A stretch of DNA of 64,000 nucleotides, taken from positions 5,332,001 to 5,396,000 of the forward strand of contig NZ_CP019082.1 in assembly GCF_001956985.1 (NCBI RefSeq), given 5' to 3'. The notes beneath the pieces are model-generated. The model was not told the origin of the DNA. It did no database searches and was given only the letters and a program-made list of their open reading frames with translations. Both the position numbers and the translations under genes were made by a program. Origin of the DNA: Paludisphaera borealis (GTDB taxonomy: Bacteria > Planctomycetota > Planctomycetia > Isosphaerales > Isosphaeraceae). Below are positions 17,389 through 27,111 of this stretch, in pieces (within the stretch, counting starts at the first letter, position 1; every line of letters begins with the position of its first letter).

Positions 17389-19134
17389 ATGGCCAAAAGT
17401 CGGGATTGGACGGAAATCCTCATTCGACGCGGCGTGATCGGGCCCGATCAGCTCAAGGAAGCGGAGCGTTCCGGCGGCGCCGTCGAGGACGCGCTGGTGA
17501 AGCTCGGTTATGCGGACGCCGACGATATCGTGAAGGCCAAGGCCGAGCAGCACGGCCTCGCGTTCATCGAGCTCCGCGAAGTCGAGATCCCGGCGTCGGT
17601 GGTCAACCTCGTGCCGGAATCGCTCGCGCGCGAGAACATCGTGATGCCGATGTCCGAAGGCAATGGCACGATTCGCGTCATCATGCATGACCCCATGGGG
17701 TTCGAGACGATCGAGAAGCTGCGGTTCGTCCTGAATCGGGAGATCGAGGTCGCCCTGGCCCCGCGCGAGGCGATCATCGAGGCGATCAACAAGTATTACG
17801 GTGGTTCGGCGTCCGAGACCGAGTCGGTCGACTCGATGCTCACGGAATTCACGGATACGCAGATCGACTTCGCCGAAGACGGGACGCCGAACACCCTCTC
17901 TCGGACCAATACGCTGGAAGAAGGGGATGCCCCGGTCATCCGGTTGGTGCACCTGATCATCCAGGAAGCCGTGACGATGCGGGCGTCGGACATTCACGTC
18001 GAGCCGTTCGCCGAGCGGGTGCGGATCCGGTACCGGATCGACGGGGTGCTGATGGAGCGCGACAGCGCGCCTCGGCGGCTCCTGGGCGCCATGGTCAGTC
18101 GTCTCAAGATCATGGGCTCCATCGACATCGCCGAGAAGCGACGGCCCCAGGACGGCCGGATCAAGATCAACGTCGCCGGCAAGGACATCGACCTCCGCGT
18201 CAGCATCCTCCCCACCACCCACGGTCAGTCGGTCGTCATGCGCATCCTCGACCGCGAGAACATCAAGGTCGGGCTCCAGGACCTGGGGTTCTCGGACGAC
18301 GACTTCGCCCGCTTCAAGCAACTGATCAAACGTCCCAACGGCATCTTGCTGGTCACCGGGCCGACCGGGTCGGGCAAGACCACCACCCTGTACGCCGCAC
18401 TCAACGAGCTGAACCGGCCGGACGTCAAGATCATCACGGCCGAGGACCCCGTCGAATACTACCTCCCGGGCGTGAACCAATGTGAGGTGAAAGCCAAGAT
18501 CGGAATGACCTTCGCGCGGATCATTCGAGCCATGCTGCGGCAGAATCCCAACATCCTGCTCGTCGGCGAAATCCGCGATTTGGAGACCGCCGAGACCGCG
18601 ATCCAGGCCTCACTGACGGGACACTTGGTTTTCAGTACATTGCACACGAACGATGCGCCCAGCGCCATTACACGTCTGGTGGATATCGGCATCCAGCCGT
18701 TCCTTGTCGCTAGTTCCGTGCTTGCGATCATGGCTCAACGCTTGGTGCGGAAGGTGTGTCCCAAGTGCAAGGTTCGGTATGAGCCGCCGCCGCACGTCCT
18801 GGCGGGTATCGGCCTTCGTCCGGAGATCGCCAAGAAAGCCAACTTCATGAAGGGGAAGGGCTGTAGTCATTGCAGCAAGAAGGGCTACCGAGGCCGTCTC
18901 GGGATCTACGAGCTGATGATCTTGACCAACCAGGTCCGCGAGATGGCGTTCAAGGGCGAATCCACCATGGCGATTCGTAAAGTGGCTCGCAAGCAGGGGA
19001 TGCGTACCCTGTTCGAGGACGGCGTGATCAAGGCGATCAAGGGGATCACCACCCTGGACGAGGTCCTCCGGATCACCCAGCACGACATCGCCTCCGAGCC
19101 GACTCCGGCGGCCCCGACGGCCGCGAAGAAATAG
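17389..19134 (+). CDS. GspE/PilB-family assembly ATPase (first copy)
   Basis: A 581-residue hexameric ATPase that powers pseudopilus or pilus assembly at the inner membrane. Residues about 10-150 are a T2SSE N-terminal domain. The ATPase core has Walker A GPTGSGKTTT (324-333), an Asp box (TAEDPVEY), Walker B (ILLVGEIRD) and the His box (STLHTNDA). The zinc tetracysteine is Cys457, Cys460, Cys492 and Cys495, as in GspE. The start at 17389 (MAKSRDW) is backed by GGGAG and by domain alignment. It opens the locus; two further ATPases follow, so it may be specialised. The c-di-GMP-type motif is weak in its N-terminus compared with the second copy. Confidence 0.93.
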   Translation: MAKSRDWTEILIRRGVIGPDQLKEAERSGGAVEDALVKLGYADADDIVKAKAEQHGLAFIELREVEIPASVVNLVPESLARENIVMPMSEGNGTIRVIMHDPMGFETIEKLRFVLNREIEVALAPREAIIEAINKYYGGSASETESVDSMLTEFTDTQIDFAEDGTPNTLSRTNTLEEGDAPVIRLVHLIIQEAVTMRASDIHVEPFAERVRIRYRIDGVLMERDSAPRRLLGAMVSRLKIMGSIDIAEKRRPQDGRIKINVAGKDIDLRVSILPTTHGQSVVMRILDRENIKVGLQDLGFSDDDFARFKQLIKRPNGILLVTGPTGSGKTTTLYAALNELNRPDVKIITAEDPVEYYLPGVNQCEVKAKIGMTFARIIRAMLRQNPNILLVGEIRDLETAETAIQASLTGHLVFSTLHTNDAPSAITRLVDIGIQPFLVASSVLAIMAQRLVRKVCPKCKVRYEPPPHVLAGIGLRPEIAKKANFMKGKGCSHCSKKGYRGRLGIYELMILTNQVREMAFKGESTMAIRKVARKQGMRTLFEDGVIKAIKGITTLDEVLRITQHDIASEPTPAAPTAAKK

Positions 19135-19453
19135 CCGAATTTGGCGAAAGTCGGCGCGGCGGGTCGAGCCGGCCGATGATGAAACCGCGATCATGACGCG
19201 CGTCGTCCGCCGCGCCGCGGCGGGCGACCCCGAATTCTTGCGATCAAAGCAGAGGCACCGCGCTTGATCCAGCCGCACCGGGTCGAAATAATGGGTTAGG
19301 TCGAGGGGAAGACGGCTCATCGCCTAACTCCAAGACGGGGCTCAGTAATTCGATGGACACCTGGTCTCCAGGACAAAGTCAACCCGAGAGGATTGGTATC
19401 GAGATGACCAATCGACGTTCCATCGAATTCCCCGTTGGAGGCGAGTGACGACA
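19135..19453. other. Intergenic region within the secretion locus
   Basis: About 319 bp before pilT with no gene recognised. ACCTGGTCTCCAGG near 19360 is a short palindrome of unknown meaning. A separate promoter for pilT is possible given the length. Confidence 0.4.
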
Positions 19454-20566
19454 ATGGGCACGCTGCTCATCGATAAGCTGCTCCAGACCGTGTGCACGCA
19501 GAAGGCCAGCGACCTTCACCTGACCGTCGGCACTCAGCCGATGTTGCGACTTCACGGTCACTTGCGCCCGCTCGCCACCAAGGTGCTTGAAGCGCCCGAC
19601 ACGATGGCCCTGATGAAGAGCATCACGCCGGAGCGGTGCCAGCAAGAGTTGCAGGAAGTGGGGGGGACCGACTTCGGGTTCGCGTTCGGCGAGATGGCCC
19701 GCTTCCGCGTGGCCATCTTCAAGCAGCGCGGCAACATCGGTCTTGTGTTGCGGCGGATTCCCAACGAGTTCCTCACGTTCGAGCAGCTTGGGCTGCCCAA
19801 GGTGATGGAAGATTTGATCCAGCGGCCGCGCGGTTTGATCCTGGTCACCGGGCCGACGGGCTCGGGCAAGACCACGAGCTTGGCCTCGATGATCAACTGG
19901 ATCAACCACAACATGGACCGCCACATCATCACGATCGAGGACCCGATCGAGTATTTCCACAAGCACAACAAATCGCTTGTGAACCAGCGCGAGATCGGCA
20001 TCGACGTCCCCGACTTCCCCGAGGCGATCCGCCGGGCCCTGCGAATGGACCCGGACATCATCCTGGTGGGCGAAATGCGCGACCTGGCGACGATCCAGGC
20101 GGCGATCACGGCGGCCGAGACCGGCCACATCGTGTTCGGCACGTTGCACACGAACTCGGCCGAAGGGACGGTCAACCGGATCATCGACGTCTTCCCCAAG
20201 GAGCAGCAGGACCAGATCCGCACCCAGCTCTCGGTGGCGATCATCGGCGTGCTGGCCCAGGCGCTCCTGCCGCGCAAGCCCAAGGGGCTGGTGGCGGCCT
20301 ACGAGATGCTGGTGGTGACGCCGGCGATCTCGAACCTGATCCGCGAGAACAAGACGTACCGCATCGACTCCTCGATCCAGACCGGCCGCAAGCACGGGAT
20401 GATTCTGCTCGACGACAGCCTGTTCAACCTTTGGAAGCAGGGGCTCGTCGAGGAGACCGAAGTTCTCTACAAGGCGCGCAAGATCAACGACCTCCGCGAC
20501 CGCATCGAGAACGCCAAGAAGGGGATTTTCGAGGACGAGGACGCCGAGGAGGAGGCCGCCGACTGA
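19454..20566 (+). CDS. pilT: Type IV pilus retraction ATPase
   Basis: A 370-residue PilT, which disassembles pilin fibres and drives twitching, DNA uptake or phage sensitivity. It has the short N-terminal PAS-like domain (ASDLHLTVG) and core motifs Walker A GPTGSGKTTS (133-142), TIEDPIEY, Walker B ILVGEMRD and the AETGH/GTLHTN His box typical of PilT. No zinc tetracysteine is present, as expected. The tail is acidic (EDEDAEEEAAD). An in-frame GTG at 19445 is an alternative start; GGAGG lies 12 bases from the ATG and only 3 from the GTG. True type II secretion systems lack a retraction ATPase, so its place here is informative. Confidence 0.93.
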   Translation: MGTLLIDKLLQTVCTQKASDLHLTVGTQPMLRLHGHLRPLATKVLEAPDTMALMKSITPERCQQELQEVGGTDFGFAFGEMARFRVAIFKQRGNIGLVLRRIPNEFLTFEQLGLPKVMEDLIQRPRGLILVTGPTGSGKTTSLASMINWINHNMDRHIITIEDPIEYFHKHNKSLVNQREIGIDVPDFPEAIRRALRMDPDIILVGEMRDLATIQAAITAAETGHIVFGTLHTNSAEGTVNRIIDVFPKEQQDQIRTQLSVAIIGVLAQALLPRKPKGLVAAYEMLVVTPAISNLIRENKTYRIDSSIQTGRKHGMILLDDSLFNLWKQGLVEETEVLYKARKINDLRDRIENAKKGIFEDEDAEEEAAD

Positions 20567-20888
20567 GCGCCCGCATACACGATTCGACCGCCTCGGGAAA
20601 ACCGGGGCCGGGGGGTCACGCGGCGGCGACGGCGACGTATCGAAGTGTAAGTGATTCTCTAAGTTGCGACGGTTCAGAATTTGTTCATGCCGGGAGGGTC
20701 GGGCGGCGGCGAGGGTTTCCTCGCCGGCTCGCGCGGCCGGCTCCTCCCGCGGCCTCCCGCCGGTTCTCGGCGGGCGGTTCTTCTCGACGACTCGACTTCC
20801 ACCCGCACGAACACGGTTCGACTAGGCGAAACGGTCCCGGCGGGCCTCCACGGAGGCCGCCCGCGCCCGGACCGGGGGGCGACCAGGC
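20567..20888. other. Intergenic region between pilT and second PilB
   Basis: 322 bp, very GC-rich in its second half. No gene, tRNA or clear terminator was recognised. An internal promoter is possible. Confidence 0.4.
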
Positions 20889-22604
20889 ATGGCACGACGG
20901 CTCGGCACGATCATGGTCGACATGGGCTACCTGGACGAGGACGGCCTCATGAGGGTCCTTGAGGACCAGAAGCGCTCGGGCTCCGAGCTCATGGGCAAGG
21001 TCGCGGTGCGCCTCGGGTTGGTGAAGGAGGACCAGGTCCTCAAGGCGCTCGGCGAGCAGCTCGGGATGAAGGTGATGCGGCTGGCCGACACCACGATCCC
21101 CGCCGAGATGACGGAGCTAGTCACCGAGAACATGGCCACGACCTTCAAGGTGGTGCCGATCTCGCAGCACAAGAAGGACAAGAGCGTCACGGTGGCGATG
21201 GCCGAGCCCCAGAACCCTTCCACCTTGGGCGATCTGCGGACGTTCCTGGGGGTGGAGGTGAAGGGGGCGATCGCGTCCGAGTCGGACGTGGCGGCGGCGA
21301 TCGAGCGGCTGTACGCCGGCCATCACGAGTCGATCTCGGACGTGGTCCGGCAGATCGAGCAGGACAAGGGCCTGCAGAAGATGGCCGGCCGCAACGAGAG
21401 CACGATCGACCTCGAGGCCATCGAGGAGATGGCCGAGGCCGCGCCGGTGCGCAAGCTCTTGAACATGGTCTTGCTGCTGGCGATCAAGGACAAGGCCTCG
21501 GACATCCACTTCGAGCCGTTCGAGGAAGAGTACAAGATGCGGTACCGGGTCGACGGCATCCTGTACGAGCTGGTGCCGCCGCCGCGGCACCTGGCGCCGG
21601 CGATCTCCAGCCGCATCAAGGTGATGTCGAACCTCGACATCGCCGAGCGTCGGCTGCCGCAGGACGGCAAGATCCAGCTCGCCCTGGGGGGCAACAACGT
21701 CGACATCCGGGTCTCGACCCTGCCGACGATGTTCGGCGAGAGCGTCGTCCTGCGGATTCTCGACCGCTCGGTCGTCCAGCTCGACCTCAAGAAGCTGGGC
21801 ATGCCCGAAGACACCCTGGCGCGGTGGCTCGACGTGATCCACAAGCCCAACGGCATCATCCTGGTGACCGGGCCGACCTCGTCGGGCAAGACCACCACGC
21901 TCTACGCCACGCTCAACGACCTGAACAAGATCGAAGACAAGATCATCACTACTGAGGAGCCGGTCGAGTACGAGATCGAGGGGCTGATCCAGGTGCCGAT
22001 CAACCCCGAGATCGGCGTGACCTTCGGCGCCTGCCTGCGGGCGATCCTCCGGCAGGACCCCGACAAGATCCTGGTGGGGGAGACCCGCGACCTGGAGACC
22101 GCCGAGATCTCGATCCAGGCGTCGCTCACCGGCCACGTCGTCTTCACCACGCTGCACACAAACGACGCCCCCTCGGCCGTGACCCGGCTCCGCGACATGG
22201 GGCTGCCGACGTTCTTGATCACCGCCACCATCGAGGCCGTGCTTGCGCAGCGGCTGGTGCGGAAGCTCTGCGTGAACTGCAAGACCGAGTTCATGCCCGG
22301 CCCCGAGGTGATCATGGAGCTGGGGCTGACCCAGGAGCAGGCCGCGTCGCAGAAGTGGTTCTACGGCAAGGGCTGCGAGCGCTGCAACAACACCGGCTAC
22401 AAGGGCCGCATGGGGATTTACGAGCTGATCGTCATGAACGACGTGCTCCGCGACATGATCGTCGCCGAGGTCTCGCTCGACGAGTTCCGCGAGGCGTGCC
22501 GCAAGTACGGCATGCGGACCCTCCGCGAGTCGGGCCTGCAGGCGATCGGCGACGGCCGGACCAGCGTCGAGGAGATCCTCCGCGAGACGATGACCGAGGT
22601 TTGA
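20889..22604 (+). CDS. GspE/PilB-family assembly ATPase (second copy, MshEN-like)
   Basis: A 571-residue assembly ATPase with Walker A GPTSSGKTTT from residue 328, TTEEPVEYE, Walker B ILVGETRD, His box TTLHTNDA and a CVNC/CERC zinc site. The N-terminus begins RRLGTIMVDMGYLDEDGL followed by LEDQK, then LMGKVAVRLGLVKEDQVLKA and GEQLGM. These are two tandem copies of the MshEN pattern (RLGxxLVxxGxxxxxxLxxxLxxQ) that binds c-di-GMP in MshE and related ATPases, so activity may be set by that messenger. It probably pairs with the downstream pilC. The ATG at 20889 starts directly before the motif. Confidence 0.93.
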   Translation: MARRLGTIMVDMGYLDEDGLMRVLEDQKRSGSELMGKVAVRLGLVKEDQVLKALGEQLGMKVMRLADTTIPAEMTELVTENMATTFKVVPISQHKKDKSVTVAMAEPQNPSTLGDLRTFLGVEVKGAIASESDVAAAIERLYAGHHESISDVVRQIEQDKGLQKMAGRNESTIDLEAIEEMAEAAPVRKLLNMVLLLAIKDKASDIHFEPFEEEYKMRYRVDGILYELVPPPRHLAPAISSRIKVMSNLDIAERRLPQDGKIQLALGGNNVDIRVSTLPTMFGESVVLRILDRSVVQLDLKKLGMPEDTLARWLDVIHKPNGIILVTGPTSSGKTTTLYATLNDLNKIEDKIITTEEPVEYEIEGLIQVPINPEIGVTFGACLRAILRQDPDKILVGETRDLETAEISIQASLTGHVVFTTLHTNDAPSAVTRLRDMGLPTFLITATIEAVLAQRLVRKLCVNCKTEFMPGPEVIMELGLTQEQAASQKWFYGKGCERCNNTGYKGRMGIYELIVMNDVLRDMIVAEVSLDEFREACRKYGMRTLRESGLQAIGDGRTSVEEILRETMTEV

Positions 22605-22723
22605 CGTCCGGATCGAGATCCTCGCCCTCGAACATCCGACCCAACGACACGAAACGACGCGACGCCACACGAATCCCCAAAAACAGCAGACCCCGGACCC
22701 CCGCCCGCGGCAGGAGAGCGCCG

Positions 22724-23968
22724 ATGCCGACCTATCAATACGAAGCCATGGACCACACCGGGCGCGAGGTGAAGGACGCCATCGACGCCGCGACCCAGGA
22801 AGAGGCCCAGCAGCTCATCCGCCAGAAGGGCTTCTTCGTCACCAAGATCTCGGAGAAGGCCAAGAAGACCCGCAAGACGGGGGCGGCCAAGAAGGGGGGG
22901 CGGCGGAAGAAGAAGTCGTTCACCATCGGCCGGATCTCGACCAAGCAGCTTTGCACCTTCACGCGCCAGCTTTCGACCCTTCAGGACGCCGGCCTGCCGA
23001 TCCTCCGCAGCTTGAAGATCCTCGAGGGCCAGTGCAAGCCGGGCGTGCTCAAGAACTCGCTCGCCGACGTGATCGAGGACATCGAGAGCGGCCAGACCCT
23101 CTCCGAGGCGTTCGCCAAGCACCCCAAGGCCTTCGACCGGCTCTACTGCAACATGATCAAGGCCGGCGAGGCCGGCGGCGCCCTGGAAGCCATTCTCCAG
23201 CGCCTGGCGGACTTCAAGGAGAAGTCGCAATCGCTGAAGCGAAAGATCAAGGGGGCCATGGTCTACCCGGTCGTGGTCATCTTCGTCGCCTGCGTGATCG
23301 TCGGTTTCATCCTCTATTTCATCATCCCCAAGTTCGAGTCGATCTTCAAAGACTTCGGCGTGCCGCTGCCCAAGATGACGATCTTCTTGATCACGGCCAG
23401 CCACTTCCTGATCAAGTACTTCTACCTCGTCTTCTTGTCGCCGCTGTTCCTGTGGATCTTCATCAAGCTCTTGTACCGTAACAAGACGGGGGCCTACGTC
23501 TGCGACCGAGTCCTCCTCATGATCCCGGTCATGGGGACGATCGCCGAGAAGTCGACCGTGGCGCGGACCATGCGCACGTTGGGGACGCTCGTCCAGTCGG
23601 GCGTGCCGATCCTCGAGTCGCTGAACATCGTCAAGGAGACGGCGGGCAACGCGGTCTTCGAGCGGGCGTTCACCCGGATCTACGACAGCATCCGCGAGGG
23701 CGAGACGATCGCCCAGCCGCTTCGCGAGGCGCGGATCGTCGACGACATCGTGGTCAACATGATCGACGTCGGCGAGGAGACGGGCGACCTCGACACCATG
23801 CTCAACAAGATCGCCGACAACTACGACGAAGAGGTCGAGGTGGCCGTCGAGTCGCTCGTCAGCCTGCTCGAGCCGATCATGATCGTGGTTCTGGGCGGCA
23901 TCGTCGGCTTCATCGTCATCGCCCTGTTCCTCCCCCTGATCACGCTGATCGAGAAGCTCTCGGGATGA
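22724..23968 (+). CDS. PilC/GspF inner membrane platform protein
   Basis: A 414-residue PilC/GspF. It begins MPTYQYEAMDHTGREVKDAI, the standard start, with a CAGGAG ribosome site upstream. Two GspF domains (about residues 80-200 and 280-405) each carry the conserved GExxG/GE pattern (AGEAGGALE and VGEETGDLD) and there are three transmembrane segments. It links the cytoplasmic ATPase to the growing pseudopilus. Only one such gene serves three ATPases here. A basic, Lys-rich linker (residues 45-70) precedes the first domain. Confidence 0.93.
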   Translation: MPTYQYEAMDHTGREVKDAIDAATQEEAQQLIRQKGFFVTKISEKAKKTRKTGAAKKGGRRKKKSFTIGRISTKQLCTFTRQLSTLQDAGLPILRSLKILEGQCKPGVLKNSLADVIEDIESGQTLSEAFAKHPKAFDRLYCNMIKAGEAGGALEAILQRLADFKEKSQSLKRKIKGAMVYPVVVIFVACVIVGFILYFIIPKFESIFKDFGVPLPKMTIFLITASHFLIKYFYLVFLSPLFLWIFIKLLYRNKTGAYVCDRVLLMIPVMGTIAEKSTVARTMRTLGTLVQSGVPILESLNIVKETAGNAVFERAFTRIYDSIREGETIAQPLREARIVDDIVVNMIDVGEETGDLDTMLNKIADNYDEEVEVAVESLVSLLEPIMIVVLGGIVGFIVIALFLPLITLIEKLSG

Positions 23969-24179
23969 GGGACGAAGACTCCGGCCGCGGGCCCTTCCCC
24001 GAGGAGGGAGGGGCCGGGGCCGTCGCGGGTTCTCGCGGTCGCTCGGCAAGAATGTTCGTCTCGGCACTTGAAAATATTCCGAATCGTCGTACCTCACATG
24101 AGAACGGATCAGCCTCGGCCGCCCGTCGCGCTCGGCGCCGCCGCCCTCTGACCGCCGCCCCACAGGGAGTCCCGGACCG

Positions 24180-25349
24180 ATGAACAGCCCCTCGACCCGA
24201 GCCCGCAGCCCCCTCGCCCCCCGCCGGCGCGGCTTCACGCTGGTGGAGCTGCTGGTGGTCATCGTGATCATCGCCATCCTGATCGCCCTGCTGCTGCCGG
24301 CGATCAACGGCGCCGTCCGCACCGCCAAGGTCGCCGCGGCGTCGGCCGAGATCAACCAGATCGCGCAGGCCCTGGCCCAGTTCAAGGCGCAGTACGGCGT
24401 GGACCCGCCGTCGCGGATCGTCCTCAGCGAGACGGGCAACTACTCGCCGGCCTATCTCGGCAACACTCTGGCTCCGCTCGGACCGCGGTCGGTCTCGTAC
24501 CTGCGGCGGATCTGGCCCAAGATGACGCTCAGCACGACGGGCCCCCTCAGCGCGAGCCAGATCCCCGGAGGCTGGTACGACTTCAACGGCGACAACAAAG
24601 CGCCCACGATCGCCAACGGCCTTCTGACCAGCGGTCAGATCCACGTCCTCGACGGCGCCGAGTGCCTGGTCTTCTTCCTGGGCGGCCTGCCGGGGATCGT
24701 CGACGGGGCGTACACCACGACCGGGTTCTCCAAGAACCCCTCGAACCCGGCGATCAACTCTAACATCACCCCGCTGGGCGCCAACCGGTCGTCGCCGACG
24801 TTCGAGTTCCGCCCTGGTCGGCTCAACGACAACTACCCGGTGTTCGCCAACGGGACGACGGGCAACGGCTTCCCCGAATACTCCGACAACCTGAGCGCCT
24901 CGGGCACGCCGCAGCCGTTCGTCTACTTCTCTTCCTACGAGGGGGCCGGCTACGACCCCGACGACGTGAATTACGCCGAGGAGGGGGCGCTCAAGGACGG
25001 CACCGTCGTGAACGCGACGTGGGCGGCCACCGGCCAGCCCAGTTCGGGGATCGGCTCCATCTTTTTCAACGAGGTCAACGGCAGCTTCGCCCCCAACCCC
25101 TACACCAACGGGGCGCCCATCGTATCGACGGGCAACACCGTGAATCCGGAATACATCAACAAGAACTCGTTCCAGATCATCTCGGCGGGGATCGACGGGC
25201 AATTCGGACCCGGCGGCGGGTACAAGGCCAACGCGACCGATCCGCTCGTGTTCAACGCCGCCGCGGCGATGCCCGTCAACCTGGCGCCCAGCATGCGGCA
25301 GCGGGAACAAGACAACGTGACGAACTTCAAGGGGGGCCGGCTCGACTGA
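24180..25349 (+). CDS. Major-type pseudopilin, GspG-like
   Basis: A 389-residue prepilin-like protein. The leader ends in RRRG18 with cleavage before Phe19-TLVE, giving the +5 Glu needed for methylation and assembly, and a hydrophobic helix follows (LLVVIVIIAILIALLLPAI). The AEINQIAQALAQFKAQYGVDPP pattern after the helix matches GspG-type pseudopilins, but the protein is over twice their usual about 140 residues. The extra part is a low-charge Gly/Asn/Thr-rich beta-like domain ending in AGIDGQFGPGG, a region in which GspG binds calcium. It is first of six pseudopilin genes. Confidence 0.85.
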   Translation: MNSPSTRARSPLAPRRRGFTLVELLVVIVIIAILIALLLPAINGAVRTAKVAAASAEINQIAQALAQFKAQYGVDPPSRIVLSETGNYSPAYLGNTLAPLGPRSVSYLRRIWPKMTLSTTGPLSASQIPGGWYDFNGDNKAPTIANGLLTSGQIHVLDGAECLVFFLGGLPGIVDGAYTTTGFSKNPSNPAINSNITPLGANRSSPTFEFRPGRLNDNYPVFANGTTGNGFPEYSDNLSASGTPQPFVYFSSYEGAGYDPDDVNYAEEGALKDGTVVNATWAATGQPSSGIGSIFFNEVNGSFAPNPYTNGAPIVSTGNTVNPEYINKNSFQIISAGIDGQFGPGGGYKANATDPLVFNAAAAMPVNLAPSMRQREQDNVTNFKGGRLD

Positions 25350-25467
25350 CGCCGACGCTCCGCCGGGGCGCGAGGCCCCGGCCGGTCATCGCCGGGGACG
25401 GCCCGGCGCAGGCTCTTGCGGCCCTTTCGGACTTCGCCCCGGTCATCGGTCTTCGAGGTTGTCCATC

Positions 25468-27111
25468 GTGCTCGATACATTGCGGAACAACGACGGCGGG
25501 CGGTCCAGACCCTCGTCGGCGACGCGCCGACCGGGAGGGTTCACGCTGGTCGAGCTGATCGTCGTCATGGTCATCATCAGCATCATCCTCGTGTTCATGC
25601 TGAACGCGTCGATGAGCGCCCTGCGGTCGGCCCAGGAGAAGGCGACCCAGGGCCTGATCGCCAAGATCGACTCGGCCCTCAGCGACCGCGTCGACGCCAT
25701 CCTCCAGGCCCGCGTCGCCTCGCCGACGGCGGTGCAGACCATCGTCTCGCAGATCTACGACGGTGTCACGCCCATGAACGCCTCGACCTCCGAGCGGGCC
25801 TTCGTGCTGGCCCAGATCGAGCTGTTCCAGCGCGAGATGCCCGACGTCTTCTACGTTCAAGACCCCGCGACGTACGGCTACCCGCTCAACTTCGCGGCCA
25901 ACCCGTACCCGATCGTCGACGGTTCTCCAAACACCGTCGCCACCGCGCCCGACGCCGACGCCCCGTACGTCCTGCCGCTCGGCACGGGGTGGCCGTACAG
26001 TGCAGTGACCGGGGCGAACTACTTCAACCCCGGCCTGGGGATCTACGGCGCGTCGTACAACGTGGCCGCGGGCGTGTACAAGAATCTCGGCTATTTGCCC
26101 ACGGGGTTCGACGGCGTCGACAACAACGGCGACGGCCGCGTCGACGAGTGGGCCGAGGGGGTGGGCGGCAACGCCGCCGTCCTGGCGCTCGTTCAGACGA
26201 ACCTCGCGGCCCACACGCACAAGACCGCGCGGGCGGAGATGTTGTACGCCCTGCTGGTCGAAGCGCAAGGGCCGTTCGGCTCGATCCTCAACCGCGACGA
26301 CTTCACCGACAAGGAAGTTCAGGACACTGACGGCGACGGCCTCCCCGAGTTCGTCGACGCCTGGGGCGAGCCGCTCCAGTTCTTCCGCTGGCCGTTGCTC
26401 TTCCATTCCGACTTTCAGCAGGGTCAGAGGTTCCTCACCAACACGACCACCGGCAATCCCGTCTATTCGTCGCCCTACGACGACATGATCCAGCAGCGCG
26501 AGCTCGACGCGCTCGACCCCAACCAGCAGCTCATGTCGGCGGCCTGGTGGTCGAGCGGGTACAACGACGCCACCCAGAACAGCGCCGTGCCGCCGTTCCC
26601 CGCGGGCTTCACGTCCAACGGGACGGGCAAATGGAGCCCCGGCGTGGCCTTCTTCGAGAACTACTTCCACCTGCTGCACGAGCCCCTGTTTCAGTCGGCG
26701 ACGGCCCCCGTTCCCGGCCAGTTCTGGGATCGCGGCGCGCCGGGCGGCGACTTTGCCGCGCGGCGGTCGTTCTCCAGCAAGTTCCTGGTCGTCTCGGCGG
26801 GCCCCGACAAGCAGCTCGGCGTGTTTCTGTACGGCGACGCCGCTTTGCAGTCCGACCTTGCGACCGCAGCGAGTGGCAGCATTTACTCGGCGGCGTTTCC
26901 GTTGCTCGGCATGGAGAGCCTTGCGGCTCCGTTGAATTATCAGGATCTCACCAATCTGGTGACGGGCAAAGTGAGCCTGGGCGACACGGTTACCAGTGTG
27001 TCTTCGTCTCCGAACTACCCTCCGACGACCCTAGACATTCAGGCCCAGGGTCAGGACGACATCAACAACCACAACATCCCGGCAGGTGGGATCGGAGGGT
27101 CCGCGCCATGA
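25468..27111 (+). CDS. Large pseudopilin, GspH-like position, with Ca-binding-type loops
   Basis: A 547-residue prepilin-like protein. The GTG at 25468 is preferred to a TTG at 25459 because GAGG then sits 9 bases upstream. The leader cleaves after Gly24 (PGG-FTLVELIVV), keeping +5 Glu. The body holds two DxDxDG-type loops, DGVDNNGDGRVDE from residue 215 and DTDGDGLPEFVD from residue 286, typical of calcium-binding sites, and a pseudopilin-like SAGPDKQLGV near the C-terminus. Its size is far above GspH norms. Its stop overlaps the next start (ATGA at 27108-27111). Confidence 0.82.
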   Translation: MLDTLRNNDGGRSRPSSATRRPGGFTLVELIVVMVIISIILVFMLNASMSALRSAQEKATQGLIAKIDSALSDRVDAILQARVASPTAVQTIVSQIYDGVTPMNASTSERAFVLAQIELFQREMPDVFYVQDPATYGYPLNFAANPYPIVDGSPNTVATAPDADAPYVLPLGTGWPYSAVTGANYFNPGLGIYGASYNVAAGVYKNLGYLPTGFDGVDNNGDGRVDEWAEGVGGNAAVLALVQTNLAAHTHKTARAEMLYALLVEAQGPFGSILNRDDFTDKEVQDTDGDGLPEFVDAWGEPLQFFRWPLLFHSDFQQGQRFLTNTTTGNPVYSSPYDDMIQQRELDALDPNQQLMSAAWWSSGYNDATQNSAVPPFPAGFTSNGTGKWSPGVAFFENYFHLLHEPLFQSATAPVPGQFWDRGAPGGDFAARRSFSSKFLVVSAGPDKQLGVFLYGDAALQSDLATAASGSIYSAAFPLLGMESLAAPLNYQDLTNLVTGKVSLGDTVTSVSSSPNYPPTTLDIQAQGQDDINNHNIPAGGIGGSAP

